From positions 31,146 to 95,145 of the forward strand of contig CAVQZA010000014.1 in assembly GCA_963718355.1 (NCBI GenBank): a stretch of DNA of 64,000 nt, given 5' to 3'. Below are positions 52,460-62,853 of this stretch, piece after piece (within the stretch, counting starts at the first letter, position 1; each line of letters begins with the position of its first letter). The translations under genes and the position numbers were made by a program. The DNA is from CAVQZA01 sp963718355 (lineage in GTDB: Bacteria > Actinomycetota > Thermoleophilia > Gaiellales > Gaiellaceae). The notes beneath the pieces were generated by a model that was not told the origin of the DNA, searched no databases, and was given only the letters and a program-made list of their open reading frames with translations.

Positions 52460-53235
52460 GCCTCCACCGCCGCCGCGACCGTGAGCGCCTCCACGTGCTC
52501 GCGCACGTCGTGAACGCGGAAGATCGTCGCGCCGTGGTGGAACGCGGCAACGGCGGCGCCGAGACTCGCGGCGAGCGTGCCGCGCGTGGCCTGCGCGTCA
52601 CCGAGCAGCCGTCCGAGCGAGCTCTTGCGCGAGACGCCGACGAGCAGCGGGCGGCCGAGCCGCGCGACGACGTCGAGCCGCCGCAGCAGCTCGAGGTTGT
52701 GCTCCACCGTCTTTCCGAAGCCGATGCCCGGGTCGAGGCAGATCCGCTCCTCCGGCACGCCCGCGGCGACGGCCGCGGCGAGGCGCTCCTCGAGGAACGA
52801 GGTGACCTCTCCGGCCACGTCCTCGTAGACCGGGTTGCGCTGCATCGTGCCCGGCTCGCCGAGCATGTGCATCAGGCAGAGATACGCGCCCGAGTCTGCG
52901 ACAACACCCGCGAGCTCCGGATCCCGGCGCAGCGCGGTGACGTCGTTGACCATCTCCACCCCCAGGGCGAGGGCGCGGCGCGCGACCTCGGCCTTCGCGG
53001 TGTCGATCGAGACCGGAACGCCCTCGAGCCGCTCCAGCACCGGCACGACGCGGCGCAGTTCCTCGTCGAGCGAGACGCCCTCCGCGCCGGGCCGCGTCGA
53101 CTCGCCGCCCACGTCGACGATCGCCGCGCCCGCCTCGATCATCGCCCGCGCCGAAGCCGCAGCCGCCTCCGCATTGTCGAAGTGGACGCCGCCGTCAGAG
53201 AACGAATCGGGCGTCACGTTGAGGATCCCCATCAC
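52456..53235 (-). CDS. folP: Dihydropteroate synthase
   Basis: A TIM-barrel enzyme that joins p-aminobenzoate to the pterin; it is the sulfonamide target. Motifs are MGILNVTPDSFSDGG, VDVGGESTRPGAEG, ICLDPGIGFGKTVEHN and GVSRKSSLG. The listed start is GTG 53235, but this places the first barrel strand at residue 1. The frame continues upstream in coding-like text (RRPPIELRFPRPS) to a CTG at 53280 that overlaps the ftsH stop as CTGA, which may be the true start. It precedes folB with a 4-nt overlap. Confidence 0.93.
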   Translation of the reverse strand: MMGILNVTPDSFSDGGVHFDNAEAAAASARAMIEAGAAIVDVGGESTRPGAEGVSLDEELRRVVPVLERLEGVPVSIDTAKAEVARRALALGVEMVNDVTALRRDPELAGVVADSGAYLCLMHMLGEPGTMQRNPVYEDVAGEVTSFLEERLAAAVAAGVPEERICLDPGIGFGKTVEHNLELLRRLDVVARLGRPLLVGVSRKSSLGRLLGDAQATRGTLAASLGAAVAAFHHGATIFRVHDVREHVEALTVAAAVEA

Positions 53236-53276
53236 CGAGGGGCGGGGAAACCGCAGCTCGATCGGCGGGCGCCTGG

Positions 53277-55235
<1,959 letters not shown>

Positions 55236-55296
55236 GGGATTCCTGGTTCGGAGGGTAGCAGCCGAATCCTGGGCTGCCGTCCCCCCAACCGGCAGG

Positions 55297-55857
55297 TCAG
55301 GCGCCCTCGGGGATCAGGTCGGGGTGCAAGACCGCTACGTACGGGAGGTTCCGGTAGCGCTCGGCGAAGTCGAGGCCGTAGCCGATCACGAAGCGGTTGG
55401 GGATCTCGAAGCCCACGTAGCGCACCGGCACGGCGATCTCGCGGCGGTCCGGCTTGGTGAGGAGCGCGCACACCTCGAGGCTCGACGGCTCGCGCGCCTC
55501 GAGGTTGCGAATCAGGTACGAGAGCGTCAGTCCCGAGTCGATGATGTCCTCGACGACGAGCACGTCGCGTCCCTCGATGTTGATGTCGAGATCCTTGAGG
55601 ATCCGCACGACGCCCGACGAGTCGGTCGAGGCGCCGTAGCTCGAGATTGCCATGAAGTCGACCTCACACGCGACGGTGAGCCGGCGCATCAGGTCTGCCA
55701 TGAAGAAGACGGCGCCCTTCAGGACGCCGATCAGCAACAGGTCGCGCCCTGCGTAGTCGGCCGAGATCTCCTCGCCTAGCTCGCGGATCCTGTTTCGGAG
55801 CGCATCCTCCTCGATCAGGATCTCGCCGACGCCGTGGGTCAGCTCGGCGCTAGACAC
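55297..55857 (-). CDS. hpt: Hypoxanthine-guanine phosphoribosyltransferase
   Basis: A 186-residue purine salvage enzyme. The PRPP-binding motif reads VLVVEDIIDSGLTLSYL, with LLIGVLKGAVFFMADLMR and SSYGASTDSSG before it and FEIPNRFVIGYGLDFAERYR after it. GTG 55857 overlaps the tilS stop by 8 nt, so translation is coupled. The tilS-hpt-ftsH order is ancient and conserved. Confidence 0.95.
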   Translation of the reverse strand: MSSAELTHGVGEILIEEDALRNRIRELGEEISADYAGRDLLLIGVLKGAVFFMADLMRRLTVACEVDFMAISSYGASTDSSGVVRILKDLDINIEGRDVLVVEDIIDSGLTLSYLIRNLEAREPSSLEVCALLTKPDRREIAVPVRYVGFEIPNRFVIGYGLDFAERYRNLPYVAVLHPDLIPEGA

Positions 55858-56815
55858 GCACGGCCCTCACGCCGGGCGCCTCGACGATTCCGGGCACCGC
55901 GACGACAGCGGCGCCGCGGACGACGAGCGGCCAGGTCTCGCGCTCGGAACGGGGGATCTTCGCGTCGACGAATACATCCTGAATCTTCTTCGTGCGTCCG
56001 GCAAGACGGTCGCCGGGTCGCCAGGACCGTACCCGAAGCCCGGGCAGCTCGGAGGCGATCCGCCACGGGCCCCACTCCACCTCGCCGTCGAGCGCGACGG
56101 GACTGCGCTCGAGCCAGAGCCGGTCGTATTCGCGCACGACCTGGACGCCGCCGCCGAGGTCGAGACGCTTCGAGCCGACCGGCGAGTCGAGCAGCTCGGC
56201 GAGCTCCGGCGGCAGCGTGCGCCGGTCGTCGGCGGCGCGCAGGATGTTGGCGTCGGCGGCCGGATGGAGGCGCCGCAGTAGCGGCAGGAGCTCGGAGCGG
56301 ATGAGACCGCGCACGGTGTCGCCGTTCGTCGAGTCGGTGCGCCAGGGCAGGCCGGCGGCCCGGCAGTAAGCCTCGGTCTCCTCGCGCCAGAGCGGCAGCA
56401 GCGGGCGGACGACGCCGTCCTCGCGCCTGCTCTTGATGCCACGGGTCGTGCCGCTCGTCGCGAGGCGGTAGAGGACGGTCTCGACCTGATCGGAGGCGGT
56501 ATGGCCGGTCGCCCGCAGGCGATCGGTCGCGACGGAGTAGCGCAGGTCGCGGAGCTCGGCCTCCGTCTGCGCCGACGGGAGGTCGACGATCGCGGCGCCC
56601 ATCAGCTCTCGGCAGAAGCGCGCGTCCCCGTCCGACTCTGCACCGCGCAGGCCGTGGTTCACGTGCAGCGCCGCGACCCGGTACCCGAGCGCGCGAAGCG
56701 CGTGCCAGAGACAGGTCGAGTCGGCGCCGCCCGAGACCAGGCAGGTGACCTCGCCGCCGGGCTGGATCAGCTCGTTGCGGCGGACGTGCTCCTCGATCAG
56801 GGCGAGCGTCTCCAC
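55850..56815 (-). CDS. tilS: tRNA(Ile)-lysidine synthase
   Basis: A 321-residue PP-loop ATPase that converts C34 of tRNA-Ile(CAT) to lysidine. The PP-loop is CLVSGGADSTCLW, followed by LHVNHGLRGAESDGDARF and the GHTASDQVETVLYRLATSGT core, then the typical IKSRREDGVVRPLLPLWREE. A C-terminal domain with LRVRSWRPGDRLAG is present. GTG 56815 is 4 bp after the NUDIX stop. Confidence 0.93.
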   Translation of the reverse strand: METLALIEEHVRRNELIQPGGEVTCLVSGGADSTCLWHALRALGYRVAALHVNHGLRGAESDGDARFCRELMGAAIVDLPSAQTEAELRDLRYSVATDRLRATGHTASDQVETVLYRLATSGTTRGIKSRREDGVVRPLLPLWREETEAYCRAAGLPWRTDSTNGDTVRGLIRSELLPLLRRLHPAADANILRAADDRRTLPPELAELLDSPVGSKRLDLGGGVQVVREYDRLWLERSPVALDGEVEWGPWRIASELPGLRVRSWRPGDRLAGRTKKIQDVFVDAKIPRSERETWPLVVRGAAVVAVPGIVEAPGVRAVRV

Positions 56816-56819
56816 CGGC

Positions 56820-57191
56820 TCATTCTGACAGCAGCGCGAGCAACTCCCGGTCGTGCTCCTGGGTCAGGAGGGCCGCCGCCTCGTCGATCGGAACCCAGCG
56901 GATCTCGTCGACCTCGTCGTTCGGCTCGAAGGTGCCGCCGAAGCGCTGCATCAGCCAGTAGCGCACCGTCTTCGGCCCGTCGAGCACCTCGTAGCGCGTC
57001 TCGCCGAGCTCGCGCAACGGCTCGCAGCGGTAGCCCGTCTCCTCCTCGACCTCGCGGAGCGCCGCGGCGAGGAAGCTCTCGTCCGGCTTCGCCTTGCCCT
57101 TGGGCAGGCTCCAGTCGTCGTAGCGCGGCCGGTGCACGATCAGGACACGTCCGTCCTCGACGAGCACCCCTCCGCCGGCTCGAACCTCCAT
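56820..57191 (-). CDS. NUDIX hydrolase
   Basis: A 123-residue pyrophosphohydrolase with the NUDIX box within GKAKPDESFLAAALREVEEE followed by TGY. The N-terminal text GVLVEDGRVLIVHRPRYDDW resembles MutT-like enzymes that use nucleotide or Ap4A substrates; the exact substrate is unknown. ATG 57191 has TAAGCT 7 nt upstream. It is the first gene of the tilS-hpt-ftsH run. Confidence 0.88.
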   Translation of the reverse strand: MEVRAGGGVLVEDGRVLIVHRPRYDDWSLPKGKAKPDESFLAAALREVEEETGYRCEPLRELGETRYEVLDGPKTVRYWLMQRFGGTFEPNDEVDEIRWVPIDEAAALLTQEHDRELLALLSE

Positions 57192-57198
57192 CTGCCTG

Positions 57199-57204
57199 AG
57201 CTTA
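57199..57204 (-). promoter_or_regulatory. Leaderless -10 element for the NUDIX-tilS-hpt-ftsH run
   Basis: Minus-strand TAAGCT ends 7 nt before the ATG at 57191. The hexamer begins with the TAA stop codon of the upstream lipoprotein gene. Confidence 0.45.
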
Positions 57205-57663
57205 GAGCAGCGGAGAGACGTCGCAGCCGCGAGCCTTGAGGCCCGGCTCGGCCTGTACGAGTACGTTGTGCGCGAAGTTCGCGAGCCCGTAGGAGCGCTG
57301 GATGTGCGGGCCCGCGTCCTTGTGCTTGGCCTCCGCGGTCATCGCCTTCGCGTACTCGCTGAACATCCCGCCCATCAGCGTCTGGATCTGGCGCAGCGAG
57401 TAGTCGCTCGGCTCGGTGGCCTTGACGTTGCTGGCCGCGACCGTCGCCGCCGAGGCGACGTCCTTCGGCGATCCCATGCCCTGCTGGAACTGGTCGGACA
57501 TGAGCCCAAGCCCCGTCATCGACGTCTGTGCGGTGTCGATGAATTGGCGGTCGGTCGCCGAGCACGTATGTGCCAGTCGGGTTTTGCCGGAACACGCCGA
57601 CCCCAGCAGGACGAATCCGCAGAGGAGGACGCAGCCCGCCGCAGGAAGGCCACGCAACCGCAT
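57202..57663 (-). CDS. Small lipoprotein of unknown function
   Basis: A 153-residue protein with a type II signal peptide (lipobox LLGSAC at about residues 19-24). The mature part is helical (FIDTAQTSMTGLGLMSDQFQ, SDYSLRQIQTLMGGMFSEYA) and ends in a cysteine-containing RGCDVSPLL. No family is recognised. Confidence 0.75.
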   Translation of the reverse strand: MRLRGLPAAGCVLLCGFVLLGSACSGKTRLAHTCSATDRQFIDTAQTSMTGLGLMSDQFQQGMGSPKDVASAATVAASNVKATEPSDYSLRQIQTLMGGMFSEYAKAMTAEAKHKDAGPHIQRSYGLANFAHNVLVQAEPGLKARGCDVSPLL

Positions 57664-57717
57664 CTCGCGCCCTCTATCGGCGCTGCGAGCCGCGACCCTG
57701 GATCACTCGTTCGAGGC

Positions 57718-58296
57718 TCACCAGGTCGGTGCCTGAATCCAGTCCTCGAGCCGCGCGAGCAGCCGCTCCACCTCGGCGCTCCCGAGGATGTGCGGCTCGG
57801 CGAGCGGGATCGACTCGACGAACGCGGACGGGCCCGAGAGCAGGTAGCGGATCGCGAGCGCGTGGGTGACGACGAGGACCGTCGACTCGTCGCGCGCGAG
57901 CAGCTCCCGGAAGCCGCGGGCGAAGCGACGCGCGGCGCCGGCCCGGCTCTCGGCGCCGCCGGGCCCGTCCTCCGCAGAACTGTGCGCGTCTGCCCAGACG
58001 CGGTACTCGGCGAGCGGGGCGCCCTCGAACGCGCCGAAGCCGATCTCGTTCAGGTCGGGGAGCACGAGACGAGGCACCTCGCGGCCTGCTAGCGCGAGAT
58101 CGGCCGTCTCGACGGTGCGCGGGAACTCGCTCGTCGCACAGAGCTCGACCGGCTCGTCGACCAGCGCCGCTCCGAGCGCCCGCGCCTGCTCGCGTCCGGT
58201 CGCGGTGAGCGCTACCCGCTCGGCCAGCGTCCCGTTGACCCGTCGAGTGACGTTCGACTCGCTCTCGCCGTGGCGAGAGAGGATGAGGCGCTCCAT
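57718..58296 (-). CDS. Histidine phosphatase (phosphoglycerate mutase-like)
   Basis: A 192-residue branch-1 histidine phosphatase. It starts with the catalytic RHG motif (LILSRHGESESNVTRR), has TATGREQARALGAAL, CATSEFPRTVETADLAL, the acidic residue in LNEIGFGAFEG, and the second histidine in VVTHALAIRYLL. The ATG overlaps the stop of the peptidase E-like gene (TGATG). The substrate is not known; GpmB, CobC and phosphatase-like members are similar. Confidence 0.85.
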   Translation of the reverse strand: MERLILSRHGESESNVTRRVNGTLAERVALTATGREQARALGAALVDEPVELCATSEFPRTVETADLALAGREVPRLVLPDLNEIGFGAFEGAPLAEYRVWADAHSSAEDGPGGAESRAGAARRFARGFRELLARDESTVLVVTHALAIRYLLSGPSAFVESIPLAEPHILGSAEVERLLARLEDWIQAPTW

Positions 58297-58973
58297 CAGA
58301 CGAGCCGGCGCGGCTCGAGCGCCGTCTCGCCGTCCGGGTCGACGCGGTAGGCCCTTGCGCCCGGTCGCCACGCGACGACCTCCTCGAGCTCCGTGCCGAC
58401 GAAGTGGAGAGCGACGCCGTCGTCCGCGGCCAGGCCGGACGGAAAGCCGTCGGCGACCAGGCGCGCGTAGGTCGGACGCCGCTCCTGTTCTCCGTCGTAG
58501 TGCGGGCACGCGCTGCCGGCGAGGAAGCCGAGCCCGTCGTGCAGCGGCGCGAGAGCGCCGTAGGAGTCGGTGACGCTGCACTCGAACCAGCAGATCATCC
58601 CTGCGCTCGGGCCCGTGAGCACGATCCCCGCTTCCCACGCCTCGCGCAGGATCGCGTCGACGCCGTGGACGCGCCAGATCGCGAGCGCATTCGCGGTGTT
58701 GCCGCCGGAGACGTGGATCGCGTCTTGCGCGAGCAGGAAGCCGCGCAGGTCGGCGACCTCGCGATGGAAGAGATCGAGGTGGCTCGTCTCCGCGCGACCG
58801 CCGAGGCTCGCATAGAAGTCGAGTTTCGCCCCCTCGGCATCGCCGGTCGCCGTCGGCAGGCAGCAGATGCGCGGCCGCTCCTTGCCCGTCAGCGCCGCGA
58901 TCAGCTCGTCGAGGGCTCGCCGCCCCGGATCGAACCAGCCTCCTCCCGCCGCCAGGATGTGCCGTTCCGCCAC
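58296..58973 (-). CDS. Peptidase E-like (S51) protein
   Basis: A 225-residue member of the S51 dipeptidase family with a class I glutamine amidotransferase-like fold. AAGGGWFDPGRRALDELI, HVSGGNTANALAIW, the nucleophile Ser in TGPSAGMICWF and the later ACPHYDGEQERR are visible. It would cleave Asp-X dipeptides or related peptides. GTG 58973 was chosen because TAGCGT lies 7 nt upstream. It is coupled to the phosphatase gene. Confidence 0.87.
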   Translation of the reverse strand: MAERHILAAGGGWFDPGRRALDELIAALTGKERPRICCLPTATGDAEGAKLDFYASLGGRAETSHLDLFHREVADLRGFLLAQDAIHVSGGNTANALAIWRVHGVDAILREAWEAGIVLTGPSAGMICWFECSVTDSYGALAPLHDGLGFLAGSACPHYDGEQERRPTYARLVADGFPSGLAADDGVALHFVGTELEEVVAWRPGARAYRVDPDGETALEPRRLV

Positions 58974-58980
58974 GCGATGA

Positions 58981-58986
58981 ACGCTA
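58981..58986 (-). promoter_or_regulatory. Leaderless -10 element for the peptidase E-like gene
   Basis: Minus-strand TAGCGT ends 7 nt before the GTG at 58973, and its TAG is the stop codon of the upstream glycosidase-like gene. Confidence 0.45.
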
Positions 58987-60069
58987 CTTGACGACGTACG
59001 CCGGGCCGGGACACTGGACGGCGCCCTGGGCAACGTTCGAGATGGCCTGCTTGAAGGCCGCATACGCGGGCTTGGGCGTCCCGTCGGCCCAGAGGACTCC
59101 CGACTGCCACCCGCCGAGATCGCGCTCGTCGGCGAGCTCGAAGTTGAAGAAGGCGCCGACCGCGGGCTGGCAGTACGCGAGCTGGACCGCCGCCGCGAGT
59201 TGGGCGCCCTGGTCGGTCGAGAGGTGGTGGTCGGTCTCGACGCCGCGGTAACCGCCCGCGTGGCCCGGATCAACCGCAGTCTGGAAGCCGTCCTCCATGT
59301 ACCAGATCGAGACGCCCTTCTTGCCGGGAAGAGGCTGCGCGGTGCCGGCGAACGCGCTCTGCAGCGTCTGCATCAGGCGCGCGTAGTCGCCCTCGTCGAG
59401 CGAGTTGCCCTTGTGCACCACGTCCGGCGATTCGTCCGAGCGGTCCGGATAGACGTTGTGGCCCACCGTGTCGAAGATCGGTTGGGTCCGGCCGCTCGCG
59501 CGGTACGCAGCGCCGAGGCCCTGGTACCAGGCCGCCGGCTTCTGATGGGGCGCGCTCGCCGCGATCACGTTCACGCCGGGCCGGAACGCGTGCAGCTCGT
59601 CCCAGCACTGCGCAAGCAGCGCCTCGTAGTCCCAGGGCCCGCCCCGCCAGAACGTCCTCGAGTTCGGCTCCGTCCAGATCACCACGTCGCCGATCGTCGG
59701 ATAGCGCCGGAGGATCGCGGCGGTGTAGCCACAGAACCGGGCGCGCGAGGCAGTATCGAGCGGCGTGTCGGCCGGCCCGCCGCTGACCGCGATGACGACG
59801 CGGATCCCGAACGAGGCCGGGACGATGCGGTCGAGCGCGTTCAGATCGCTCGGGCTCGGCTCGTATGCGCCGGGGATCCACGGCACCGTGATCCGCAGCG
59901 CCTTCAGCCCGAGGTCGCGGTACACCGAGAAGTACGCGGCGTTGTGGACCGTCCACTTCGCGTTGTCGTCGTCCACGCCCACGAGCAGACCCCTCCCCGC
60001 CGCAGCCGGATGGGCGGTGGCGAGGAGGATGAGGAAGGCTGCCGCAAGCGCCCGCATGCAATACCCCAT
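58984..60069 (-). CDS. Secreted TIM-barrel glycosidase-like protein (GH5/GH39-type)
   Basis: A 361-residue exported protein. The signal peptide is MRALAAAFLILLATAHPAAA starting at residue 5. The barrel shows ALRITVPWIPGAYEPS, the acid/base candidate Glu in VVIWTEPNSRTFW, FDTVGHNVYP and the candidate nucleophile Glu in SIWYMEDGFQT, spaced as in clan GH-A enzymes. No carbohydrate-binding module is seen. ATG 60057 is a possible shorter start. The substrate is unknown; cell-surface glycans are plausible. Confidence 0.78.
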   Translation of the reverse strand: MGYCMRALAAAFLILLATAHPAAAGRGLLVGVDDDNAKWTVHNAAYFSVYRDLGLKALRITVPWIPGAYEPSPSDLNALDRIVPASFGIRVVIAVSGGPADTPLDTASRARFCGYTAAILRRYPTIGDVVIWTEPNSRTFWRGGPWDYEALLAQCWDELHAFRPGVNVIAASAPHQKPAAWYQGLGAAYRASGRTQPIFDTVGHNVYPDRSDESPDVVHKGNSLDEGDYARLMQTLQSAFAGTAQPLPGKKGVSIWYMEDGFQTAVDPGHAGGYRGVETDHHLSTDQGAQLAAAVQLAYCQPAVGAFFNFELADERDLGGWQSGVLWADGTPKPAYAAFKQAISNVAQGAVQCPGPAYVVK

Positions 60070-60114
60070 CGGCGCGGCGCGTAAAGCGCTTGAGAACGTG
60101 GCGTAAACACTGTG

Positions 60115-60891
60115 TCAGAAAACGAGGCTGCGGAACGAGCCGTCACGGCGCATCCCGATCGCCTCGTAGAGCCTGATCGCCGGCTCGTTCTCGGGCCGGA
60201 CGAAGAGGCAGACCTCCGGCGTGTCGCGCAGGAGCAGCCGGCAGAGGTCGCGCAGGCCACGCCGCGCGTAGCCGTGGCCGCGCGTCTCGACGTCGGCCCA
60301 CACCTGTTGGAGCTGCACGGCGGAGGGTGTCCAGGCCGACGCCTCGGCCTTGAACAGGATCCGGCCGCCCTCCTCCCAGAGCCAGGAGCGGCCCTCATCG
60401 ATCTGCACGCGGGTGCGCCAGCGGAAGCCCTCCGGATCGCGGGCCAGCGGGTCGATCCCGAGCTCCTCGAGATGCGCAGCGGCACAGGCGGGGACGAGCT
60501 GGGCGAGATCGGCCGTCACAGCCGCGCGGAGCCCCGTCTCGCCAGGCTCGGGCGCCTCGCTCAGCACGTACACCGGCTGGCCGGGGCGATCGTCGCGAGG
60601 CGCCGGGAAGAGGTCGCGCGCCGTCTCCCACAGCTCGCCGACGGCGCGCTCGTCGCCGATGATCATCCGCGCCTTGGCACGCGCCGCGGCAGGCCCGAAG
60701 GCGCCGCAGCCCTCGCCCGAGGGGACGACGTTCGCGCCGGTGTGGCAGAGCGATGCGAGCGAGCCGTCGTCACGCTCGACCGCCACGAACCGGCCCAGCC
60801 CGCGCCGGGCCACATCCTCGAGGAAGACCCGTTCGACGGGGTCCTCCGCGCAGAACGCGAGGACCTGCTCGATCCGCGGCACGGCGAGCAC
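60115..60891 (-). CDS. GNAT-family acetyltransferase (DUF4081-type N-terminal part)
   Basis: A 258-residue protein with an N-terminal domain of the DUF4081 kind (FCAEDPVERVFLEDVARRGL, LCHTGANVVPSGEGCGAFG) and a C-terminal GNAT domain with the acetyl-CoA site ETRGHGYARRGLRDLCRLLL and LFVRPENEPAIRLYEAIGM. Such two-domain proteins are common in actinobacteria and of unknown substrate. GTG 60891 was chosen because TAGCGT lies 7 nt upstream. Confidence 0.83.
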   Translation of the reverse strand: MLAVPRIEQVLAFCAEDPVERVFLEDVARRGLGRFVAVERDDGSLASLCHTGANVVPSGEGCGAFGPAAARAKARMIIGDERAVGELWETARDLFPAPRDDRPGQPVYVLSEAPEPGETGLRAAVTADLAQLVPACAAAHLEELGIDPLARDPEGFRWRTRVQIDEGRSWLWEEGGRILFKAEASAWTPSAVQLQQVWADVETRGHGYARRGLRDLCRLLLRDTPEVCLFVRPENEPAIRLYEAIGMRRDGSFRSLVF

Positions 60892-60921
60892 CCGCGTCAC
60901 GCTAACGGTTAGGGTTGCCGG
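60892..60921. promoter_or_regulatory. Divergent leaderless promoters of the GNAT and deoD genes
   Basis: Minus-strand TAGCGT (60899-60904) ends 7 nt before GTG 60891. Plus-strand TAGGGT (60910-60915) ends 6 nt before ATG 60922. The inner sequence CTAACGGTTAG (60902-60912) is an inverted repeat linking the two -10 elements. Only 30 bp separate the starts. Confidence 0.5.
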
Positions 60922-61629
60922 ATGCCCATCCACCTGCGCGCAGAGCCCGGCGACTACGCCGATGCGGTCCTTCTCCCCGGCGATCCGCTCCGGGCCAAAT
61001 ACATCGCGGACACGTATTTCACGGACGTCACACAGGTCAACGAGGAGCGCGGGCTGCTCGGCTACACGGGCACCTACGAGGGCAAGCGCGTCTCGGTGCA
61101 GGGCACCGGCATGGGCTGTCCCGGCGCCACGATCGTCTTCGAGGAGCTGACGCAGCTCGGCGTGAAGAAGCTGCTGAGGGTGGGCACCTGCGGCGGGCTC
61201 CAGCCCGATCACGCGCTCGGCGACCTGATCGTCGCGCTCTCCGCAGTGCCGGCCGACTCGACCGCGATGCACCTTGTCGCCAACGAGCCTCATTGCCCGA
61301 CCGCGAGCTGGGAGCTGATCCATGGCGCCGTGCACGAGGCGAAGGAGATGGGCCAGCCGATGCACGTCGGCCCGATCGTCTCGAGCGACCTCTTCTACAA
61401 TCCTGATGAAGGGCAGTACGAGAGGTGGTCCAAGCGAGGCGTTCTCGCCGTCGAGATGGAGGCTGCCGCGCTCTTCACGGTCGGCGCGATCCGCGGCGTC
61501 CAGGTCGGCTGCCTGCTGACCGTGAGCGACATCGTCGTCGACGGCGAGTTCAAGCGGATCTCCGACGAAGAGCTGCGCGCGGCGGTCGACCGCATGACGC
61601 GCGTCGCGCTCGCCGTCGCAAGTCATTAG
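60922..61629 (+). CDS. deoD: Purine nucleoside phosphorylase, DeoD type
   Basis: A 235-residue hexameric enzyme that phosphorolyses purine (deoxy)nucleosides. It begins PIHLRAEPGDYADAVLLPGD, then RVSVQGTGMGCPGATIV, VGTCGGLQ, VLAVEMEAAALFTVG and the catalytic Asp in LLTVSDIVVDGEF. The stop overlaps the start region of the following lipid kinase. Confidence 0.94.
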   Translation: MPIHLRAEPGDYADAVLLPGDPLRAKYIADTYFTDVTQVNEERGLLGYTGTYEGKRVSVQGTGMGCPGATIVFEELTQLGVKKLLRVGTCGGLQPDHALGDLIVALSAVPADSTAMHLVANEPHCPTASWELIHGAVHEAKEMGQPMHVGPIVSSDLFYNPDEGQYERWSKRGVLAVEMEAAALFTVGAIRGVQVGCLLTVSDIVVDGEFKRISDEELRAAVDRMTRVALAVASH

Positions 61630-62533
61630 CGACCGCGTCGTCTTCCTGGTCAATCCGGCCTCGGATAACGGGGCGACGGGCAGGCGCTGGCCCGAGCTGG
61701 CGCACGAGCTCGCGCAGGCGGGGCTGACCGGCGATGCGCTCTTCTCGGAGCGGCGCGGGCATCTGACGGAGCTCGCGCGAAGCGCGGCGGACGGCGGCGC
61801 GACGCTGCTCGTGGTCGTCGGCGGCGACGGCTCGGTCAACGAGGTCGTGCAGGGGATCGCGGGTCGCGACGGCGTCGAGCTGGCGGTCCTCCCGCGCGGG
61901 ACCGGCGTCGACTTCGTGCGCGAGTTCGGGATCCCGGGCAAGCCGGCGGCGGCTGCGGCAGTCGCGCTCGGCGGCAAGGTGCGCACGCTCGACCTCGGCC
62001 GCGTCACCTACCGCGCGTGGGCCGGCGGCGAGGGCGTGAGCTGGTTCGCGAACGTGGCAAGCGCGGGGATGAGCGGCGCCGTCGCCAAGCGCACGAACGA
62101 GTCGTCGAAGGCGCTCGGCGGCAAGGTCTCCTACGCCTGGGCGACGCTTGCCGTGTTCGCGGGGTGGCGGCCCGGCCGAGTGACCGTCGACGTCGACGGC
62201 GAACGGCGCGAGGCGACGATGCACGACGTGATCGTCGCCAACTGCCGCTACTTCGGCGGCGGGATGAAGATCTGCCCCGAGGCGGAGCCAGACGACGGCC
62301 TCTTCGACGTGCTGCTGCTCGGCGACCTGACCAAGAGCGACCTGGTGCGCACGCTGCCGAAGGCCTACAGCGGCAAGCATCTGCCGCATCCGAAGGCCGA
62401 GCTCCTGCGCGGCTCGATCATCACCGTAGACGCCGAGGAGCCGCTCCCTGTGGAGCTGGACGGCGAGCAGCCCGGGACGACGCCGGCGCGCTTCGAGCTC
62501 GTGCCGGGCGTGCTGCGGCTGCGGGTTCCCTAG
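61625..62533 (+). CDS. Diacylglycerol/lipid kinase (YegS/DgkB family)
   Basis: A 302-residue ATP-dependent lipid kinase. The N-terminal motif VVFLVNPASDNGATGRRWPE is needed for the fold but precedes the first in-frame GTG (61811). Between it and the upstream in-frame stop there is no ATG, GTG or TTG; ATT at 61625 overlaps the deoD stop as ATTAG and is the best start. Further motifs are VVVGGDGSVNEVVQG, LAVLPRGTGVDFVREF and NCRYFGGGMKICPEAEPDDG. It may act in phospholipid turnover. The 3' end overlaps a convergent gene by 4 nt. Confidence 0.85.
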   Translation: MSDRVVFLVNPASDNGATGRRWPELAHELAQAGLTGDALFSERRGHLTELARSAADGGATLLVVVGGDGSVNEVVQGIAGRDGVELAVLPRGTGVDFVREFGIPGKPAAAAAVALGGKVRTLDLGRVTYRAWAGGEGVSWFANVASAGMSGAVAKRTNESSKALGGKVSYAWATLAVFAGWRPGRVTVDVDGERREATMHDVIVANCRYFGGGMKICPEAEPDDGLFDVLLLGDLTKSDLVRTLPKAYSGKHLPHPKAELLRGSIITVDAEEPLPVELDGEQPGTTPARFELVPGVLRLRVP

Positions 62534-62820
62534 CTTTTCGGCGCTGCGGGCTTGCGGGCGGCGGGCTTGCGGGCGGCGGGCTTGCGCGCCGCGGGCTTCT
62601 TCTTCTGCGCGGCGAGCTGCTTCTCGAGGGCGGCGACGCGCTTCTCGAGCGCCTCGACGCCGCGGACGCGCTTGCCCAGCTCGTCGACGCGGCTCCGCGT
62701 CTGCGCTGCTGCTTCGACGAGCGCCTTGCCCGCTGCGGTCTTGGTCAGTTGCACGATCGCGTCCTCGCCCGCGTCGGCGAGCCGCGCCAGAATGTCCTTG
62801 TCCTTCTTGGTGGTGGCCAT
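62530..62820 (-). CDS. Small coiled-coil protein with PAARK-repeat basic tail
   Basis: A 96-residue protein. An N-terminal helical part (ILARLADAGEDAIVQLTKTA), a coiled coil (VEALEKRVAALEKQLAAQ) and a C-terminal tail of four KPAAR-type repeats make it resemble histone H1-like or phasin-like small proteins. It could bind DNA or polyanions through the tail. AAGGAG lies 4 nt before the ATG at 62820, so the start is secure. Confidence 0.8.
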   Translation of the reverse strand: MATTKKDKDILARLADAGEDAIVQLTKTAAGKALVEAAAQTRSRVDELGKRVRGVEALEKRVAALEKQLAAQKKKPAARKPAARKPAARKPAAPKS

Positions 62821-62853
62821 GATGCTCCTTGGGTCGCGGTTCGAATTGGGACC

